Part shown: piece by piece, positions 41,226-48,804 of the stretch
How positions within the stretch are numbered: the stretch's first letter is position 1
Layout of the letters: each line of letters opens with the position of its first letter
Assembly (NCBI RefSeq): GCF_014656475.1
Contig: NZ_BNCM01000002.1
Span: 1 to 64,000, forward strand
DNA length: 64,000 nucleotides
Direction: 5' to 3'
DNA from: Sinomonas cellulolyticus
GTDB lineage: Bacteria; Actinomycetota; Actinomycetes; Actinomycetales; Micrococcaceae
Translations under genes and position numbers: made by a program
The notes under the pieces: model-generated
Told to the model about the DNA's origin: nothing
What the model saw: only the letters and a program-made list of their open reading frames with translations
Database searches by the model: none

Positions 41226-41984
41226 TCATTCCTCCCTTGATCCGGCACTGCCGGAGACCGAGCCGGCAGTGCTGCCGGCGATGCGGGCGTCGAAGCACTC
41301 GCAGAGCGCGTGGATGGCCACGAGCTGCGACTCCTGGACGTGACAGTTCCGCCCGTCCAGCACGAGCGCCTCATCCACCACGACTGAGAGCGGGTTGGGT
41401 CCGGAGCCGGTCAGGGCCCAGGTCAGGATCCCCTGTTCCCGGGCCGCCCCCGCAGCCGCGATGAGGTTCTGGCTCTTCCCCGAGGTCGACAGCAGGACCA
41501 GGACGTCCCCGGGCCTGCCATGCGCCCGCACCTGGCGGGCGAACACCTCGTGGTAGCCGTAGTCGTTGCCGATCGCGGTCACGGCTGAGGTGTCGCCGTG
41601 GAGGGCGATGGCCGAGAAGGGGCGCCGATCGCCGTCGTACCGGCCCACGAGCTCGGCGGTGAGGTGTTGGGCCTCGGCTGCGGAGCCGCCATTGCCGGCC
41701 ACGAGAAGGCGTCCGCCCCGCTCGAGCCGGAGCGCGAGCTCCGCCGCCCATCGGGCCAGGAGCGGAGCGTGCTGCTGGAGCACCTCGAGCGTGGCGATGG
41801 ACGCCCGGATGTGTTCTGCAACCTCAGGGGCACCGAGCAGGCCCAGTGCGCTGGGGCGCGCGGCGGCGGGGCCGAGCGGGGCGGCGGAGGGGGTAGCGGC
41901 GTTCCCGGCGGCGGGCACGGCCCGCAGGGGTGCCGGGCGCCGAGAGGCCTGGGCGGCGTTCGCCCCACGGTAGAGTGCGCACAT
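41226..41984 (-). CDS. gmhA: Sedoheptulose 7-phosphate isomerase (GmhA-like, SIS domain)
   Basis: The product (252 aa) converts sedoheptulose 7-phosphate to D-glycero-D-manno-heptose 7-phosphate, the first step of heptose synthesis. After an alanine/proline-rich extension (about 1-50) comes the SIS domain: GNGGSAAEAQHLTAELVGR with E111 matching catalytic E65 of E. coli GmhA, LLSTSGKSQN for phosphate binding, and HVQESQLVAIHALCE with H225 matching H180. The ATG is 2 nt after the GT4 stop; the ribosome binding site GAGGAGG lies within the GT4 gene. Confidence 0.9.
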   Translation of the reverse strand: MCALYRGANAAQASRRPAPLRAVPAAGNAATPSAAPLGPAAARPSALGLLGAPEVAEHIRASIATLEVLQQHAPLLARWAAELALRLERGGRLLVAGNGGSAAEAQHLTAELVGRYDGDRRPFSAIALHGDTSAVTAIGNDYGYHEVFARQVRAHGRPGDVLVLLSTSGKSQNLIAAAGAAREQGILTWALTGSGPNPLSVVVDEALVLDGRNCHVQESQLVAIHALCECFDARIAGSTAGSVSGSAGSREE

Positions 41985-41986
41985 CC

Positions 41987-43273
41987 TCAGGCCCCCTCCT
42001 CGACGCGGCGGAGGCGCTGGCGCGACCGGGCAACGTCCGGCTCGGGCTGCTCCCAGTGGTCCCGCATGGCGCGGTAGATCCGTTCGGTGTCCGCAGCGAT
42101 CCGGTCCCAGGTGTAGCGCGAACGGGCGCGCTGGACCCCGGCCTCACCGAGCCGCGAGCGCAGCTGGGGGTCGTCCGCGAGCCGGCCGATGGCTGCGGCG
42201 AGCGCCGCGGAATCCTTTGGGGGCACGTGGAGCCCGGTGACGCCGTCGACCGTAGTCTCGGCGAGGCCGCCGACGGCGGCGACCACCGTGGGCACCCCGC
42301 TCGCCATGGCCTCGAGGGGCACAATGCCGAACGGCTCGTACCAGGGGCAGCACACCACGACGTCGAGGCTCCGCATGAGCTCCGGCATCCCCTCGCGCGG
42401 CACCTGTCCGGTGAAGATGACCTGGCCCGCGACCCCGAGGGACTCCGCCAAGGCCCGAAGGCGGCGCACCTCCGGATCTGAAGCCACACGGTCCTTGGCC
42501 AAGGAGCCGCCGACCACGAGCAGCTCGATGTCGGTCCGTCCCTCCTGGGCCAGGCGTGCGAGGGCCTCGATGATGGTGTCGATGCCCTTGCGCGGGACCA
42601 GCCGTCCGATGGTGGCGAGCCGCAGCCGGCGCCCCCGGGTGCGCGCCGGGCCGTCTGGTGTGAACACGTCGGTGTCCACCCCGCACGGGGCGATGGAGAT
42701 GTGCCGCCGGTTCACGCCCAGGCCGCGCAGCTCGAACGCCTCGTCGGGGCAGGTTGCGATCACGCGGTCCACGGACTTCGCCACCCATGGTTCGAGGGAT
42801 TCGCGTTCGGGCGGGCTCGTGTCCTCGACGCCCTGGTGCCGGCGCTTGACTACGCCGAGGGCGTGGAACGTCTCAGCTACCACGGGTGGGGCGATGCCGC
42901 GGTCCTGCAGCTGCCCGACGGCCTCGACGCAGGCCACTCCGGACATCCAGAAGTGCCCGTGGACCACGTCCGGAACCTGCTCGGACCAGAAGCGTGCGAG
43001 CCGGTCGGCGAATTCGGGGATGTAGGGCAGGAGCTTGTCCTTCACGATCGCGCGCGGCGGCCCGGCGTCGACGTTCACGAGGCCCACCCCGGTGGGCAGC
43101 ATCTGCTCCCAGTGGAGCCGCTCGCTGTCGCGGCGGGTGAACACCGTGACAGCGTGGCCCCGCCGGACCAGCGCGGCGGAGAGCTCCGCCACGTGGACGT
43201 TCTGGCCGCCCGCGTCCTCGCCGCCGATCGCGGCGAGGGGACTCGCGTGCTCCGAGACCATGGCGATCTTCAT
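41987..43273 (-). CDS. Glycosyltransferase family 4
   Basis: The product (428 aa) is a retaining GT-B enzyme. N-terminal domain: MVSEHASPLAAIGGEDAGGQNVHVAELSAAL with the GGQ acceptor-side loop; C-terminal donor domain: ATIGRLVPRKGID, VVVCCPWYEPFGIVPLEAMASG containing the EX7E motif, and TGLHVPP. The N-terminus resembles sucrose/sugar-phosphate synthase-type GT4 enzymes. It overlaps the preceding GT gene (ATGA) and runs into gmhA, so it belongs to the heptose operon. Confidence 0.88.
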   Translation of the reverse strand: MKIAMVSEHASPLAAIGGEDAGGQNVHVAELSAALVRRGHAVTVFTRRDSERLHWEQMLPTGVGLVNVDAGPPRAIVKDKLLPYIPEFADRLARFWSEQVPDVVHGHFWMSGVACVEAVGQLQDRGIAPPVVAETFHALGVVKRRHQGVEDTSPPERESLEPWVAKSVDRVIATCPDEAFELRGLGVNRRHISIAPCGVDTDVFTPDGPARTRGRRLRLATIGRLVPRKGIDTIIEALARLAQEGRTDIELLVVGGSLAKDRVASDPEVRRLRALAESLGVAGQVIFTGQVPREGMPELMRSLDVVVCCPWYEPFGIVPLEAMASGVPTVVAAVGGLAETTVDGVTGLHVPPKDSAALAAAIGRLADDPQLRSRLGEAGVQRARSRYTWDRIAADTERIYRAMRDHWEQPEPDVARSRQRLRRVEEGA

Positions 43274-44256
43274 GCGATTTCTCCTTCCGGCACCCGCGCG
43301 ACGTCGGCGAGCACCTCCTCCCAGTCAGCAAGGAAGCGTCCCAGCCCGTAGCGGGCGAGGGCTGCTTCTCGCGCGATGAGGCCCGATTCGCGGGCCTGCT
43401 CCGGATACGAGATCAGGTGGCGCGCAGCGGCGGCGAGCTCGGCGGGGCTGGAGCTCACGGAGCCCGCCCCCGCAGGGACGGCGCGCCACGCCTCGGTCGA
43501 GCCGATGGCGAGCACGGGCATCCCGAGGTGCATGGCCTCGATGAGGGCCAGTCCGAGCGACGTCCACCGGAAGGGATGCAGGTAGGCCCGGCGCGCGGCG
43601 AGCTGCGGGTGGAGCGTCGCGGAGGGGAGGTCTCCTCCCCAGGCGAGCCGTGCGCCGTCGAGCCCCGTCGCGGCCGCGAGCCTGTCGCCGCCCATGCCGT
43701 AGACGTCGAGCGGAGCCTCCTGTGCGAACAGCGGCAGCAGGTCGAGGCCCACCACCCTGCCGCGCCGGACGGGCTCGTTGACCACGACGCCCAGCCGCGC
43801 CAGCTCGCCGGTGTAGAGCGGGCCCGGGTCACGGACGCCGTGCTCGACGACGTGTACGGGCGCGCTCCCGTTGTCCCACATGAGCGCGTTGAACTGGGTC
43901 ACGTGCACGATCGGGATGGAACTCTGGTCCGCCAGCGGATGCGGCGTGTCCGGGACCTGGCCGCGGGGCGTGTTGTGCTCCACGTACACCGCCGGCAGGT
44001 CGGCCCCCGGCCGCCGGCCCGTCAGCGAGTGCACGAGCTCGATTTCCTCGGGACGTTGGAGCACGACGGCGTCGAGCCGGTCTGCGCTCTCGGCGAGCTC
44101 CTCCGCGGTGGTCTCCACTGCGGAGGGCCAGTCCCGGCCCGCGATGCCGAGGCCCCGGGGGCCGCGTTCCGCATCGACCGGGAGGACGTACTCGTGGCTC
44201 CCGCGCACGAACCCGTCCATCCAGCCCCCGTGGACGTGCCAGACGAGGATGCGCAT
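43270..44256 (-). CDS. GT4-like glycosyltransferase (short)
   Basis: The product (328 aa) starts MRILVWHVHGGWMDGFVRGSHEYVLP and ends with a GT-B donor domain containing RRAYLHPFRWTSLGLALIEAMHLGMPVLA (EX7E-like). It is about 60-100 residues shorter than usual GT4 proteins, but no break is visible and both Rossmann halves seem present. YVEHNTPRGQVPDT in the first half resembles conserved acceptor-side loops. The start overlaps the upstream GT9 stop by one base (TGATG). Donor and acceptor are unknown. Confidence 0.8.
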   Translation of the reverse strand: MRILVWHVHGGWMDGFVRGSHEYVLPVDAERGPRGLGIAGRDWPSAVETTAEELAESADRLDAVVLQRPEEIELVHSLTGRRPGADLPAVYVEHNTPRGQVPDTPHPLADQSSIPIVHVTQFNALMWDNGSAPVHVVEHGVRDPGPLYTGELARLGVVVNEPVRRGRVVGLDLLPLFAQEAPLDVYGMGGDRLAAATGLDGARLAWGGDLPSATLHPQLAARRAYLHPFRWTSLGLALIEAMHLGMPVLAIGSTEAWRAVPAGAGSVSSSPAELAAAARHLISYPEQARESGLIAREAALARYGLGRFLADWEEVLADVARVPEGEIA

Positions 44257-45281
44257 CAGGCCACCGCCCCTGACTCGGCGGCGAGGAACTCCTGCACGGC
44301 TGCGAGGACATCCTCTGGCCGGACCTCGGTGAGGCAGGGATGCCCCGGGACGGGACAGATCCTGGCCCGGGTGCCCGCGCAGGGGGCGGTCCGGTCTCCG
44401 AGGAGCGTGACGGGCGCGCCGCGGGGCTTCCACACCTGCGCAGGGACAACGGGGGCGAAGAGGCTCACCACCGGCGTGCGCACGGCCGCGGCCAAGTGCG
44501 CCGGACCGGTGTTGCCGGCCACCACCACGGAGGCGCCTGCGAGGACGTCGACGAGTTCGGGCAGGTCGGTGCGGCCGCCGAGGTCGATGCCGCGGCGCCC
44601 CGCCACCCGTGCCGTCAGCGCGCGCTCATCCGGACCGCCGGTCACAGCGACCCGCATCCCCAGAGCGTCGAGGAGCGTGACGAGCGCTGCCGCGTTCTCG
44701 GCCGGCCAGGCCCGCGCGGGTGCGTCGGCACCGGGGTGGACAACGACATAGGGCCCGGGGGGCCGGAGCCCGCTGCGACGCTGTGGGCTCAGGGCCGGGA
44801 GCGCGTCGTCCTTCGCGGGGAGCGTGAAGCCCGCCGCCGCCGCGATGCCGAGGGCCCGGTCCACCTCGTGGAGTGACCAGGGCAGGTCCCGCGAGGTCAC
44901 CCGAACGTCGAGGAGCGATCCCGGGTAGTCCTCGGACAGCGCGGTGATCCGCGGCACGCCCGCGAGCCGGAGCTCGAGTGCGAGGGGCAGCGGGGACTGG
45001 TGGAAGGAGGTGAAGATGACGGCCTCGTCCGGGGCGATGTCGGCGATGATCCGCTCGAGGCGCCGCATATGGCGCGGCGAGGCCTCCGCTGCCGGGTTGC
45101 CGATCCACGGGCAGTCCCACTGGCGGACGTGGTGCACGTGCGGCAGGAGCCGTGCGGCTCCCGCGCCTCGGGGCCCGGTCAGGAGGTACGGCTCCGCGGC
45201 ACCGGCGATCGCACGGACGGCGGGGCCGGCCATGATGACGTCGCCGAGGCTGTCGAGCCTTACGGCCAGGACCCGCTTCAC
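44256..45281 (-). CDS. Glycosyltransferase family 9 (heptosyltransferase-type), copy 2
   Basis: The product (341 aa) has the ADP-heptose heptosyltransferase layout: VLAVRLDSLGDVIMAGPAVRAI at the N-terminus, TSFHQSPLPLALELRLAGVP, VVVHPGADAPARAWPAEN and the donor-site VVVAGNTGPAHLAAAVRTPVV. RLDSLGDV matches the RxxxxGD pattern near the acceptor site of WaaC/WaaF. The GTG overlaps the gmhB stop (GTGA), so the phosphatase and the transferase are coupled. Confidence 0.88.
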   Translation of the reverse strand: MKRVLAVRLDSLGDVIMAGPAVRAIAGAAEPYLLTGPRGAGAARLLPHVHHVRQWDCPWIGNPAAEASPRHMRRLERIIADIAPDEAVIFTSFHQSPLPLALELRLAGVPRITALSEDYPGSLLDVRVTSRDLPWSLHEVDRALGIAAAAGFTLPAKDDALPALSPQRRSGLRPPGPYVVVHPGADAPARAWPAENAAALVTLLDALGMRVAVTGGPDERALTARVAGRRGIDLGGRTDLPELVDVLAGASVVVAGNTGPAHLAAAVRTPVVSLFAPVVPAQVWKPRGAPVTLLGDRTAPCAGTRARICPVPGHPCLTEVRPEDVLAAVQEFLAAESGAVA

Positions 45282-45892
45282 GCTGCGCTGCCCAGACTCT
45301 CGGAGCCGCCCTCGTCCCCCGGATCCGGGTAGGCGGCATCGCCTGCCAGCTCCGGGCCGAGGGCGAGGGTCACGGCCGACCACAGGTCGCCTGCCACCGC
45401 CGGCGCGTCGAGGACCTCGCGCCGCAGCGTCGCCGGCCCCGGCACCATGATCCCGCGGGCACCGGCATGGCGGGCCGCACCCATGTCCGAGCCGATGTCA
45501 CCGATCAGCACCACATCGCGGGGTGAGACGCCGAGGTCACGGCAGGCGGCGAGCACGAGGCCGGCCTTGGGCTTGCGGCATCGGCACCCGTCCTGGGGCC
45601 CATGCGGGCAGAACTGCCAGGTGTCGAACGGGCCGAGCAGGTCCTCCACGCGGGCGTTGACGGCGCGCACATCCTCCAGATCCAGGAGTCCGAGGGCCAC
45701 GCCCGACTGGTTGCTGACCACGCCGATGCGCACCCCGAGCGACCGGAGCCGCTCGAGGGTCTGGCGGGCGCCGGGCACGGGCCGGACGAGTGCCGGATCG
45801 CCGTTGTAGGGCACGTCGACCACGAGGGTCCCGTCCCGGTCGAACAGCACCGCGGCGGGGATCCGGGTCCGTCTGCTGGTCACTGGCGTCAT
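45278..45892 (-). CDS. gmhB: D-glycero-heptose 1,7-bisphosphate 7-phosphatase (GmhB-like)
   Basis: The product (204 aa) is a HAD-IIIA phosphatase with D18 and D20 in VLFDRDGTLV, VVSNQSG and IGDIGSDMGAA. The zinc-binding loop typical of GmhB is complete: C95, H97, C103 and C105 in FCPHGPQDGCRCRKPKAG. It removes the 7-phosphate between the two HldE activities. It is the first gene of the seven-gene minus-strand heptose operon. No Shine-Dalgarno is visible before the ATG; a GTG three codons later (TSRR) is an alternative start. Confidence 0.9.
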   Translation of the reverse strand: MTPVTSRRTRIPAAVLFDRDGTLVVDVPYNGDPALVRPVPGARQTLERLRSLGVRIGVVSNQSGVALGLLDLEDVRAVNARVEDLLGPFDTWQFCPHGPQDGCRCRKPKAGLVLAACRDLGVSPRDVVLIGDIGSDMGAARHAGARGIMVPGPATLRREVLDAPAVAGDLWSAVTLALGPELAGDAAYPDPGDEGGSESLGSAA

Positions 45893-45916
45893 GGAGGAGA
45901 AGTGCCCGAGCCGGAG

Positions 45917-45923
45917 TACACTA
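45917..45923. promoter_or_regulatory. Overlapping divergent -10 elements (gmhB operon / GT9 copy 3)
   Basis: TACACT (45917-45922, plus strand) and TAGTGT (45923-45918, minus strand) both fit TANNNT and share five bases. Each faces one of the two divergent heptose-cluster transcription units, so polymerase binding in one direction should exclude the other. Confidence 0.45.
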
Positions 45924-46001
45924 AACCCATCTCGGGGACTTCTTCTCCTCCCCGCCGCTCAAGCCGAGGGCGAGATCTGCTTCTCGTGCTCAGGAGTGTC
46001 C

Positions 46002-46997
46002 GTGGCCCAGTCTGATACCCGCCCCGTCCTCCTCGCCCTCCGGGCCCTCAAGCTCGGGGACCTCCTCGTTGCCGTCCCGGCGCTCCGTGGACTCCGCCGG
46101 GCGTTCCCGGGGCACGAGCTGATTCTCGCAGCGCCGGGCTGGCTCGCGCCGGTGGTGCCTCTCATCGGCGGCATCAACCGCCTGCTCGAGACCCCCGGGC
46201 TCGACGATCCCCTGCCCTGGGAGGGCCCGGTGGACATCGCCGTGAACCTCCACGGCAACGGCCCGGAGAGCCGGGGGCGGCTCGAGGAGCTCTCCCCCAC
46301 CTACCGCATCGGGCACGCCGCACCCGGATGGGCTGGCCCCGAATGGGACGACTCGCTCCACGAGCGGGAGCGGTGGGCGCGGCTCGTGTCCTGGCACGGC
46401 ATCCCGGCCAGCCCCGATGACTTCCGGCTCTGCCCCCCGGAGACGCCGGCCCCGGCCGAGGGCGCCACGATCATCCATGTAGGTGCCGCCTATGGAAGCC
46501 GGCGCTGGCCCATGGAGCGCTTCGCCGACGTCGCCGCCGTCCTCGCGCTCAAGGGCCACCGCGTGATGGTGACCGGCGGACCGGAGGACACGTTCCGTGC
46601 GGCCGCGGTGGCACGCGCAGCGGGTCTGCCCCGCACGGCCTGCGCGGCCGGCGTCTGGGCACTGGACGAGTTCGCCGCCGCGATCGCCGCGGCGCGAGTG
46701 GTCATCACGGCCGACACGTCCGCCGGCCACCTCGCAAGCGCCTACGGCACGCCCTCGGTGGTGCTGTTCGGCCCCGCCACCCCCGAGCAGTGGGGGCCTC
46801 CCGCGGACGGGCCCCACATCGTCCTGACGGATCCGCTCGTGCGCCACGGTGACCCGTTCGCCGAACTCCCGGACCCAGCGCTCCTCGCGGTCCTTCCAGG
46901 GCAGGTGCTCGACGCCGTCGACCGGCTCGAGAGCGGTGAGCACCCGGGGAGGGACGACGACGCCGATCACCGCCGTGACGACGTCGCCGTGCGCTGA
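46002..46997 (+). CDS. Glycosyltransferase family 9 (heptosyltransferase-type), copy 3
   Basis: The product (331 aa from GTG at 46002, with CAGGAG 5 nt upstream) shows LLALRALKLGDLLVAVPALRGL at the N-terminus, IHVGAAYGSRRWPMERFADV in the middle and VVITADTSAGHLASAYGTPSV at the donor site. LGDLLVAVPAL is the GT9 hallmark. It is divergent from the gmhB operon and ends at a strong hairpin. A GTG two codons upstream is possible. Confidence 0.86.
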   Translation: MAQSDTRPVLLALRALKLGDLLVAVPALRGLRRAFPGHELILAAPGWLAPVVPLIGGINRLLETPGLDDPLPWEGPVDIAVNLHGNGPESRGRLEELSPTYRIGHAAPGWAGPEWDDSLHERERWARLVSWHGIPASPDDFRLCPPETPAPAEGATIIHVGAAYGSRRWPMERFADVAAVLALKGHRVMVTGGPEDTFRAAAVARAAGLPRTACAAGVWALDEFAAAIAAARVVITADTSAGHLASAYGTPSVVLFGPATPEQWGPPADGPHIVLTDPLVRHGDPFAELPDPALLAVLPGQVLDAVDRLESGEHPGRDDDADHRRDDVAVR

Positions 46998-47014
46998 CGG
47001 CCCACAGCAGCCGA

Positions 47015-47059
47015 CGCGAAGGGAGGGCTGGCACTCGCCGTGCCAGCCCTCCCTTCGCG
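47015..47059. terminator. Bidirectional hairpin between GT9 copy 3 and the sigma-factor gene
   Basis: A perfect 20-bp inverted repeat (CGCGAAGGGAGGGCTGGCAC and complement) with a 5-base loop lies between two convergent genes. Confidence 0.8.
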
Positions 47060-47069
47060 CCCGATATGC

Positions 47070-47888
47070 TCAGGCGGCCATGCGCTGCCGCAGCCTCTCG
47101 AGCAGCTTCTTCAGCAGGCGGGACACCTGCATCTGGCTCACACCCAGCTCCTGGGCGATCTGGTCCTGCGTCAGCTCCTCGACGAACCGCAGGTGCAGCA
47201 GCCGCTTGTCGGCGTCGCTGGCATCGGCGAGGGCCTCGGCGAGGTCGTCCAGCTGTTCCACACGCTCATAGCCGGGGTCGTCGTCGCCGAGGACGACCAT
47301 GACCCGCCGCTCCTGGGGATCGTCGGACATGTCGCCGTGCTCGATCGGCTGGCCCACCATCGCGGTGTCGGCGAGCTGTGCCTCCGCCACGTCGCTGGCC
47401 GGGACGCCCGCGGCGCTGCTCAGCTCGGCCGTGGACGGGTCGTGGCCGAGGTCCTGGGCGAGCCGCGGCCGGAGCGCGTTGATCTTGAGGCGGAGCTCCT
47501 GCAGGGAACGCGGCGGGCGGACCACCCACGACTGGTCGCGGAGGTAGCGCTTGAGCTCCCCCGTGATGGTGGGAACAGCGTAGGGAACGAACCCGTGCCC
47601 CCGCGATTCGCGGTACCGCTGGGCTGCTTTGAGCAGGCCCAGCCTCGCAACCTGGCGCAGGTCCTCTGCGTCGTGGCCGGCGCAGCGGAACCTCCTGGCG
47701 AGGGCGTCGGCGACGCCGAGGTACTCGAGGACGAGCTTCCCGGCATCGCTGGCTCGGGTGGACGTCGCGGTTGGCCCGGCGCTGCCGGTGAGGGGTGCAG
47801 GGGGTGGGGCAAACTCCGTTCCCGGTGGCCCGGCGATTCCGGTGACGAACGGAACGGTGGAGATGGACTGGCTGGGGCTGGTCTTCAT
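47070..47888 (-). CDS. SigB/SigF-family RNA polymerase sigma factor
   Basis: The product (272 aa) is a group 3 sigma factor. After a disordered N-terminus (about 1-45) come region 2 (HDAEDLRQVARLGLLKAAQRY, FVPYAVPTITGELKRYLRD), region 3 (RPPRSLQELRLKINALRP, with a helix of the SigB/F/G type) and region 4 with HTH (LTQDQIAQELGVSQMQVSRLLKKLLERL). Such factors recognise GTTT-N15/17-GGGTA promoters, and several such motifs occur nearby. No anti-sigma factor gene is adjacent, so control must come from elsewhere. GAGGAAA precedes the ATG. Confidence 0.9.
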   Translation of the reverse strand: MKTSPSQSISTVPFVTGIAGPPGTEFAPPPAPLTGSAGPTATSTRASDAGKLVLEYLGVADALARRFRCAGHDAEDLRQVARLGLLKAAQRYRESRGHGFVPYAVPTITGELKRYLRDQSWVVRPPRSLQELRLKINALRPRLAQDLGHDPSTAELSSAAGVPASDVAEAQLADTAMVGQPIEHGDMSDDPQERRVMVVLGDDDPGYERVEQLDDLAEALADASDADKRLLHLRFVEELTQDQIAQELGVSQMQVSRLLKKLLERLRQRMAA

Positions 47889-47957
47889 GTGCGAGTTTCC
47901 TCTCGCTGAGAATGGGGAGTCGTCAAGCCTCAGGCGCCTGCGGGTGCCTCTGCTGTT

Positions 47958-48599
47958 TCAAAGGCGCGCGCCACTGACACTACTGATCCACGAGACATGG
48001 CTCGAGTTGGTCGAGGCAAGGTAGACGAGGACATCAAGCTGGGCGGACTGGGCAGCCGGCTCTTCACCGTCAGTCCCATCGAGCTCCGCCTCGACGGCGG
48101 GGTCGATCGAGGGTCCGCCCACAACGACGTTGACGCGGATTCCGCGCCGCATGAGAATCGCCGCCCAATCCTGGGTGGTATCGACGACGGCGGCGGCGAG
48201 CGCCTCGTGCGCGGCGGTCAGGGGATCCACCGAGAGCGCGACGACGTTGATGATGCTCGCACCGGGCGACATGGCTTCCAAGGCGGTTTCCGTGGTGGTC
48301 ACCAGACGCTCCATGAACCGCACGAGTGCGCGTTCCACGTCAGGTGACCGTTGCTCCAGATCCGGGTGGTCGCCCGGGAGTACTGCGGGGCCGATGTTCA
48401 CGAGGACGTCGAGTCCTCCGAGCTTCTGCACGGCCGCATCTGGGGATGCGGCCACATGGAGCTCCTCATCGGGGAGGCCGTCCGTGGTTCTGACGACAGC
48501 GCCTGCGCGCTTGAACACCGTTCCAAGCCTCGCGGCGAGTTCGGCGTCCTCCCCTGTGATGAGTATGCGGCGACTCTCGAGTCGTGCCGCTTGAGTCAT
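47958..48599 (-). CDS. SDR-fold protein lacking catalytic residues
   Basis: The product (213 aa) follows the SDR fold: ILITGEDAELAARLGTVFKRAGA at the N-terminus, LDVLVNIGPAV at the NAG position, ASIINVVALSVD at the serine strand and RGIRVNVVVGGPS near the end. The cofactor glycine motif is degraded (TGEDAELA), and the YxxxK pair is replaced by a region reading HEALAAAVVD. It is probably a non-catalytic regulator or binder. GGAG precedes the ATG. It is upstream of the sigma-factor gene on the same strand. Confidence 0.7.
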   Translation of the reverse strand: MTQAARLESRRILITGEDAELAARLGTVFKRAGAVVRTTDGLPDEELHVAASPDAAVQKLGGLDVLVNIGPAVLPGDHPDLEQRSPDVERALVRFMERLVTTTETALEAMSPGASIINVVALSVDPLTAAHEALAAAVVDTTQDWAAILMRRGIRVNVVVGGPSIDPAVEAELDGTDGEEPAAQSAQLDVLVYLASTNSSHVSWISSVSGARL

Positions 48600-48758
48600 G
48601 ACGACAATGAGCTCCAAGGTCCGCAGCCATCTGGCTGAATGGATCGGCGCCTTCTGCTTGACTCCTACTCCACCGTAGGCACGGAGGCAACTGGTATACA
48701 ACCCGTTGAGGAGAAGTTCCGGTGCGTAGATACGTGGTCGAGCCCGCTCATTTCTCGT

Positions 48759-48783
48759 GTTTCACCGTCAGAAAACGGGGTAT
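48759..48783 (+). promoter_or_regulatory. SigB/SigF-type promoter motif without an obvious sense gene
   Basis: GTTT (48759-48762), 15 bp, GGGTAT (48778-48783) matches the group 3 sigma consensus exactly. It points rightward into the 3' end of the minus-strand ABC permease gene, where no plus-strand protein gene is credible. It could drive an antisense or small RNA. Confidence 0.4.
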
Positions 48784-48804
48784 GGCAACTCGGCGCCGCT
48801 GGGC

